From Tretioscincus oriximinensis (taxonomy: Eukaryota; Chordata; Lepidosauria; Squamata; Gymnophthalmidae), in contig JAJVDF010000434.1 of NCBI GenBank assembly GCA_022410635.1, forward strand, positions 316,726 to 380,725: 64,000 nt of DNA. Reading direction: 5' to 3'. A model generated the notes under the pieces. That model worked only from the letters and a program-made list of their open reading frames with translations. It did not search any database and was not told the origin of the DNA. The translations under genes were made by a program, and so were the position numbers. Below are positions 57,461 to 64,000 of the stretch, in pieces. Each line of letters begins with the position of its first letter. Positions within the stretch are counted from its first letter, which is position 1.

Positions 57461-60400
57461 GGTTTAGCAACTTCATAAGGAGTTGTTGGTCTTTGGAAGC
57501 TTTGGACAGACTTGAAGTTCTGCCATAACATTTAACTTCTCATTGTCCTCCCCATCCCCATTCCCGCCCAGGGCACTGAAGTTCCATTCAAACTGGATCC
57601 TAAACCGAAGTTTATTTTGGTTACCTTGGGGGCAGCAATTCCAACAGTGTCCCAGAATAAAGGTATGATATTCTGCAGTAATATTTAAATGAAACACGAG
57701 AATCTTTATGGATGCTTCTTCTTATGATCCACCATCTTGGAGATCCTCCTCACACATGGTGAGTGTCAAAAATTAGTCAGATAATGGTCACACATATGCA
57801 ATTTTAGATTTGGGGGTATTTTCCACAATGAAGATATCTGTATAAGTACACTGAACACTACCATGGGAACAGCATAAGTGCCCCTGCTAGTCCTTCAATT
57901 TTGCCCTACTGGTGGATTTAACAAAAAAAATCCTTATTTTCTTTTTGGTATCTGGAGACAGCCTGAGTGAGGGAGCACAGATCCTTTACAAGTACAGCAA
58001 TGGTTTCTATTTTAACAGAATCATTAAAATACAGAAGTATATTAAAACTGGAGACATAACAAAAGCAAGACCTTGTGGCACCATCCAAAATTCTTGCAAA
58101 ATGTGGGAGAGCTTTTTATTAGTGACTTGATATTTAGCGTTCAGTTATTAAAATAGGACAGCTAGCCAACAGACCTCAGGGAGATTAATAAAATTTGTAG
58201 ATCAATATCACAGTCCAAACTGCAGCACAAAACTAGATGTGTAAAAAGATCTGCACACTCTTTAATCCTGAAGAACTGGACTAAATTAGGAAAAAACCTG
58301 TTTGTACATGCGTGATTCTAGTCAAAGCACCTGCTATAAGAAATGCAGATTTGTAACACCTGCTACAAGACATGCAAATGTTCTCTGTACATGAGGCCTG
58401 TCAGCCTACACTAGAATGTGGATAGTATACCCCTATTCCAGGTCTGCACATTCAGGTCATTCAGAGCACAAAGAGGAAGCCAAACTATATATATATATAT
58501 TGGTGTCAAGTGGTGTTGGGAAAATACTGGTATTGGGAAAGCAAAACACAAGAAAGGGCATATTTGAGATAGTTACATTTTTAACAATTTCCAATCCTAA
58601 GAATGTAACCAGTTGTTATCAGTTCACCTCTGCCCATTCCAGTCTTCTCAGACTATAGTAGTTAGGGCTACCCTTTGTTATGTCAGACCACTTCCCCATT
58701 ACTTCAGACTGAATGAATAAAGCTCTAAGTGCCTCTCTATACGAGATCGTCAGTTCATCTACACCAGCAGTTTGTTTCATGAAGAGCTTCCACATAGTTC
58801 CTATGAACCACACTAACACCTAGCTGAAAGGAAGGATCCTGAGAAACATGACCAAGTAGGTTATACTGCTAAGCTTTTGCATGGGGTGCTCCTTTTTACT
58901 TTTCTTTCTTTTTTTTGAAACCTGGATCAGAATTTACAACAAGGGACCAACAAGTTACCTCTTAAGGCCTTACATTGCTCCAGCTATCAAAACCCAAATC
59001 AACACTTCAAATAGTATTCTATATCAACATTTCTATAATCTATTAACTATAGAAGTTAATAATCTAAAAAGTAACTTTTTAGCTTTGTTTCCTTTTCTTC
59101 TCCCCAATTTTTCAATAGGATCGAGGGAAACAAGGATCAGGAAGGTTAATTTGAATTATTGTGTAGACTGTCAGGCTCTTTCTGTACCTGTGGTGTCCCA
59201 GGAAAATGCTGCCCTGTTCCACAGTAACTCATCTTACTGAGATGGGTTACCACTAAGAGAGAGAAAGGCTATCATGTCCTTTACATCTGAAGAACCTTTA
59301 CACAATCTTTAATTCCAGTCAGTGATTTCCAAAATGCCACCCAAATGAATTCTTGTGGAATTCCAGAGTTGGGGCACCCTGGAGTATTGTCAAAATAAGT
59401 GCTCATGGTCTACAACTTTAAGTCTCCTGGCTCAGTCCACACTTTCTGGCTAGAGCTAGGAGAACGTGGAGAAAGTGTGACATGGGGCAGAACCTGCCGA
59501 GCTTCACACTAGCTTGCAAAATGACATTACTCTGTTAGAATGACTTATCCATGTATGTTAAATAAATGCAACTATTACAAAGTGCATGAATGTCAGTGAC
59601 TTGTTTCCAAATTAAACCAAAATACTATATTGCTGGAACTGCTCATGGAAAAGCAGGGAGCCTGTTAACAAGAACAACATAATTATCCCTTTTGAAGCTA
59701 TAACAGTTGGCAGTATGCTGCCACTTTTAATTAGGAGTGATAATGCTTATGGTCATAATGATAACATCAATAGATATAGAAAAAGAACTGATGTCATCAG
59801 TAGTGATAGGTTGATCATGGAAGTCTTCAATTTGAGAAACGTCTCTGAAGTCCAGATCCTATAGAAATTCCTCTTTTTCCTTGACAGCATGTCAAATTAA
59901 ACTATTTGCTATATGATTAAGCCTTTAAAAAAGCCCAAGAAATCCCAGCACAACTTTCAGGTATTTCTAGGTGAATTGCTATTAGGTCTTTCAAATCTAA
60001 ATTAAGCCACTCGTTTTTGGTAGCCTCACCTGAACTTGAGTCAGACTTACCATAGAGAGAACGACATAGTGAGATTAGATTCATATGAATACCTAAGCAA
60101 AGTTTTCCCCAGTTTCCTTTGTCTATGCTGCAGATGAAATATGATGTTCCAGACTGTTAGACTAGCCACTCACATGAAGCGATTGTTCAAGCAGATAGCT
60201 TGGCATACCACAACTGAGATAACTGATAATACATTAGTATTGAACAAAATAACTCCAAACAGCAACTAAGGTGTGTAAGAACATTCATTCCTGATCTCCA
60301 GTGTTAGGCCAAGATATCTGTCCATAATAAAAATGACACTTGGTCATGGCAACCTAGCCCATCATAGGTCGGATGACATATTTCAACCCAATGGCACTGT

Positions 60401-60580
60401 GGGGAAAGGGCCTAACACAAACTAGAGCAGCCAAGATATTATCATACCAATCAAACCCAGTAATTTATATTACTGTAATAATCCATGTGATTCCTAAAAT
60501 GGACAGCACAATGAATATTTGGAAGAGACTGCTGTTTTAATATTGTTAGGCTTTTTTAAAAGAAAAATATCTATGATCTT
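57461..60580. other. Non-coding DNA, about 3.1 kb
   Basis: A (TA)n run lies at 58484-58500, and an imperfect 36-nt duplication (CACCTGCTATAAGAAATGCA / CACCTGCTACAAGACATGCA) at 58329-58385. A candidate conserved block lies at about 59640-59800. Frame 58881-59240 (+, 119 codons) shows no domain. Confidence 0.4.
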
Positions 60581-60668
60581 ATATATACTGCTCAAAACAA
60601 TTAAGGGAACACTTTAACATAACATGTTATGTTAAAGTGTTCCCTTAATTGTTTTGAGCAGTATATAT
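60581..60668. mobile_element. Perfect 88-bp palindrome: Tc1/mariner-type MITE, copy 2
   Basis: The 44 bases 60581-60624 are exactly the reverse complement of 60625-60668, with no spacer and no mismatch. The arm starts ATATATACTGCTCAAAACAA and continues TTAAGGGAACACTTTAACAT plus AACA. After TA the core CTGCTCAAAA... to ...TTTTGAGCAG resembles ends of Tc1-type elements. The first copy is at 41198-41281. The frame 60629-60967 begins inside it and is not real. Confidence 0.9.
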
Positions 60669-61136
60669 TTTTAGATATATCAATTGTTACAAGGGACAGG
60701 AATCATATATTTGGACAAGCTGCAAAATGGGAACGTCCACATATTTGTAAGAAATATTTGCTTCCAGGCTCTAACCTTGTATACCAAGAATTAGTATCAA
60801 GTAAATATTTACAGCCAAGCTGCAAGTTAAAACCTGACATTAAAACTTTCTTTCTCCAAATAAACCATACTAATTATAGGTTTGAGGAAGCAATATCAAG
60901 TATATTCTTGAGATACATTTTTAAATGTACCACAATTATTTTCTTTTCTTTCTTTTTGGCCAAGTAGGTATCAATCCAGCTTTTTTATGTACAACTTAAA
61001 TCAAACTCTGAATCATTCTATTCTGCAATTTTGTCACGCTTAACTTGATAGTAATCTGACCGCAAAAGTCAGATAAAAAACGGAGTTCTATCAACATTGT
61101 TAAGAACTGAGAAAAGCAAGACAACAAGTTTGTCTT
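60669..61136. other. Non-coding spacer
   Basis: AT-rich; nothing recognised. Confidence 0.4.
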
Positions 61137-61176
61137 CATAGAATCATAGAGTTGGAAGAGACTTTCAGGGTCATCC
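61137..61176 (-). mobile_element. CR1 LINE 3' tip
   Basis: CATAGAATCATAGAGTTGGA then AGAGACTTTCAGGGTCATCC is the same antisense 3' tip as at 8502 and 35340. Only about 40 bp remain. Confidence 0.7.
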
Positions 61177-62908
61177 ACGCACATCAAACATGTATATTCC
61201 ATGACCAATGCTCCAGTTCTGTAACATCACTCATTGATCTCTTCACAGTGCAATCCAAGAATATTTTTTTACTTGTAATAGCCACTAGAAACAACTGCTG
61301 TATTCTCGATTGTTTTATCAATTCGCATCTAATTTGTGCACATGCATATGATTGCGAGAATACGGGGATCTCCGGAACGATGCCTGAATATCTGAGCAAT
61401 GGGAAAAANATATTTATTGTGGGTCAACTACTGAAAAATATTTAGCCCAAGGTAGGAAAACATAGTGTGCACATAGCCTTCAAAAAAGGTGACGTTGCTA
61501 AACATCTTCGTTCATGCTGAAAAATATCTAGATTAGAAGATAGACAATAAGTTTCGCATGCTGGGAGGGAAAGTCCAAGAGTTCCCAATTAATGCAAGCA
61601 AGTGATCAAAATCTGCTTTAAATTTAATTGCAGTTTCCCTGGTACCATAACGTACAGAAAATAACCTTCATAATTCATGAAGAAGGAGCTACTGGAGTTG
61701 TCCAGTACTGAAAACAAGTGGACGCTTCTTTTAAGCTTCTTCTTCTTCTTAGATTGCCTGTTTCTCTATTCTGCACCATCTGCAGTTCATCTTATCATCT
61801 GAAGAAATATATGAGTTTTTTCATTGTTTCACCCCCACCCACCCTCTGTAGCTTCTTCTTCTTGATTTGTTTGAACACCATCTGCTACATATAACAAGTG
61901 TAGTAGTTGTAAAATATACTTGCAGTGAGAAAATGTCAATAATTTTAGCCTTGGCTTTGGGTGAGGGGATCAAAATAAGATGGGTGTTGGTTTTTATTTT
62001 CTAAAGTATTGCCTGGACAGCATACCATTTAAACCCATTCCATCTCGCATTTCTGGGTCTGTTTTTAAAGTCGCCCTTCTGAGCTATTTAATTGAACTCC
62101 ACATCTGGCTTATGAAGAATTTTAAAAGAAAATGTGAACACAAAGAAGTGGCTTTCATTGCACTTAATGAGTTCAAGNTATTTGAAATATTTAACAGTAT
62201 TCCCCTAGATAACACATTTTGCCAATAATCAGTCACTCAGTGTTTACCTTCAATGAATGGAGAATTTCTGTATTTAACAGCTATTGTTGTTCATGAAAGT
62301 TGTGGCTGTGCTAGGGTTTCACATGCACACATATGCACAGACGTTTTTAATTGTGTATCTCGCCCTGGCCATATAAGTCATAGGGCACATTAAAAAATAA
62401 TGTATGTCATGGCATAAAATTTCCACAGGGGGGTGGAAGCACTGCAGCTGCCCAATTACACTAGGTCAAACTTTATAAGGGGAAGAAAGAAGGAAAGAGA
62501 AGGCCTTTCTGGAAGAATACTTTGAACACATCAGATTTGGGCTAGAGAGAGGTGTCAAAAATTCAGTTTAGCTCATGGAAAATCCAGATGGTTAAACATT
62601 TGACCCATAGCTAATACCTCTGGNCAGCTTCTCGGCATCATCATATCCAGCTATCCTAACATGGGAGGCACACTTACAATTGCTTATGGTCCATGAAGTG
62701 GTACAGCAGATCATAGAAATTAAATTTAAGATGGGTTTAAAAGAAGTAAACCCTAGGAGTGGTTCTGAACTAAGAAACCAGTTATTGAGAGGTGGGCTGA
62801 AGAAACACTATCAAAAGCTGATTCACAGCTCACTTTCGTCTGAGAATTTGCTATCATCAGAGTACATTACAGGAATCAAGCTAGTATTTGGTATATTGCA
62901 AGTAGTGT
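61177..62908. other. Non-coding DNA, about 1.7 kb
   Basis: TTCTTCTTCTTCTT near 61738 is a short CTT run, and a purine-rich run lies near 62478. Three Ns (61409, 62178, 62624) are present. No gene recognised. Confidence 0.4.
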
Positions 62909-63110
62909 TTATTTATTTATTTATTTATACTTATTCCCCACCCTACACCCAAAGATCTCAGGGCAGCCAACAATAAAAACAACAATGCAAAACTGTCATC
63001 TTAAAACAGTATCGAAACAGTATCTAAAGGTAGGAAGAAAAATGGCATTTTTTCAATCAAAGGCCAGGTTAAAGAGGTGGGTCTTCAAAGTTCTAAAATA
63101 ATACAATGAT
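62909..63110 (-). mobile_element. L2-like LINE 3' end
   Basis: The + strand begins TTTATTTATTTATTTATACT, then GATCTCAGGGCAGCCAACAA, and near 63055-63095 AAAGGCCAGGTTAAAGAGGT plus GGGTCTTCAAAG. On the minus strand the last part encodes LKTHLFNLAFD, the typical C-terminus of L2-type ORF2. The related copy is at 57149. Confidence 0.65.
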
Positions 63111-63230
63111 GATGTAACAATTAGCTGACTGACTGAGGTGGATATTTTAATATAAAATTTATTTTCTAGTCTAGTTACTTGGAAGATAATCCTGAGAATC
63201 AGTAATAGTAGTAGTTGCAGTGATAACAGC

Positions 63231-63253
63231 AATAATAATAATAATAATAATAA

Positions 63254-63328
<75 letters not shown>
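63231..63328. repeat. (AAT)n microsatellite
   Basis: About 98 bp of AAT units with a single interruption (AAAATAAT near 63250). Pure and long, so likely length-polymorphic. Confidence 0.97.
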
Positions 63329-63329
<1 letters not shown>

Positions 63330-64000
63330 GGTTTTAGTTCTCATATATATGGCTAGTATTTATCTGTATAAAACCCATGCAAAGTACTTTAAAAAGACCA
63401 CTACCAGTAACAAAATGCTATGGCAACAGCAATTGCAGTTTTCATTTAAGTTTTAACTTTGCCCTGTTGTATCTGTTTCTAGTTCACAGAACCTTCAAAG
63501 AAAACAAAATTTCATACTTTTCTCATTTTTGACAGACTGAACTTCAGATTCAACAATTTGATAAAACAGTCATGTTTTAAAGTGTAAAACTTTCACCATT
63601 TTCTTTTCATCATTTCTTCTTTTCCATTAACATCTCTGCTAACAGAATGAACAAAACCCTCAAAAACAATTGAATTCATAAAAAAAAGCATGAGCTTTGA
63701 GGAAGTAGACATTTATTTATGGAGCAAGGAGTTTTCTCTTTGAAGCCATAAGGCTGTGCTGTCAGTCATCATCCATGGAAAAATCTGGTAGAAAAAGAAA
63801 ATTAAATTCTTGGAGATATTTTTCAGTTACTTATACTTTTTACTCATATTCCCTTTTTTTCACTAGCTTCTCTTTCCCCTTCATAGCCACAAAGCAGTTT
63901 TCTTCATGAGCGCATAGTATTTGTAATACACTTTTTCTTCTTTATTATATGATTGCTTAATGAATGTTTATCTATAGTTTCTGCATCTGGTAAGGTCTCT
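63329..64000. other. Non-coding DNA to the window end
   Basis: AT-rich; nothing recognised. No feature is visibly cut by the window edge. Confidence 0.4.

Noticed and set aside
58881..59240. 119-codon + frame with a hydrophobic start
   Set aside because: The Phe/Leu-rich start reflects a T-rich run; no domain or neighbouring evidence of a gene.
61738..61870. CTT/TTC runs suggesting another SINE tail
   Set aside because: No GGGGTATAA-type tail motif or tRNA head next to them.
1..64000. CRISPR arrays, operons, prophage or other bacterial systems
   Set aside because: No regularly spaced repeats or dense coding; LINEs, SINEs and MITEs show a vertebrate nuclear genome.

Overview
This window looks like non-coding DNA from a vertebrate nuclear genome, most likely a squamate reptile (lizard or snake). 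I found no host protein-coding gene, exon, rRNA or tRNA gene. No open reading frame is long; those that resemble proteins are pieces of retrotransposons (CR1, L2-like and L1-like reverse transcriptase or endonuclease). The squamate guess rests on the mix of CR1 LINEs of two 3'-end types, many decayed L2-like LINEs, a tRNA-headed SINE whose tail reads like GTAAGCCGCTTTGAGTCCCT followed by a GGGGTATAA-type motif and (CTT)n, and many small cut-and-paste MITEs. Genus cannot be told. Eight single N bases (7997, 15579, 17016, 19698, 30467, 61409, 62178, 62624) point to a draft assembly.

Layout. 0-8.7 kb: a foldback-repeat half, several CR1 3' ends, a GC-rich stretch (2.8-3.1 kb), a small TTA-flanked MITE, two L2-like LINE 3' parts on the + strand (5.6-6.3 and 6.9-7.4 kb), and a 562-bp hAT-type element with an 8-bp target duplication. 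8.7-20.6 kb: an L2 RT scrap, a 717-bp element with long terminal inverted repeats, a mariner-type MITE, a 3.5-kb antisense CR1 LINE (ORF1 tail, endonuclease, linker, RT and 3' UTR in order), a PIF/Harbinger-type element, a SINE, and a palindromic hAT MITE with a perfect 8-bp target duplication. 20.6-41 kb: mostly single-copy AT-rich DNA with two small hAT MITEs, a foldback repeat interrupted by a CR1 piece, three SINEs, an older tRNA-like SINE and a Z-DNA-prone GT/GC run. 41-48.1 kb: the first of two copies of a very short palindromic MITE, an L1-like scrap, two foldback repeats with target duplications, and a cluster of L2-like fragments including a head-to-head pair. 48.1-64 kb: CR1 fragments, one split by an unknown 120-bp retroposed insert with a perfect 17-bp target duplication; an L2-like endonuclease region; a hAT MITE carrying a minisatellite; a MITE inside an L2-like tail; a perfect 88-bp palindrome (second copy of the short MITE); and an (AAT)n microsatellite.

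The best leads for something less well described are the foldback repeat family (at least six copies, one with a 12-bp target duplication and a hairpin resembling part of a hammerhead ribozyme), the perfect palindromic MITE, and the 120-bp insert with a 17-bp duplication. The single-copy stretches contain a few homeodomain-motif-rich blocks that could be conserved enhancers, but this cannot be tested from one sequence.
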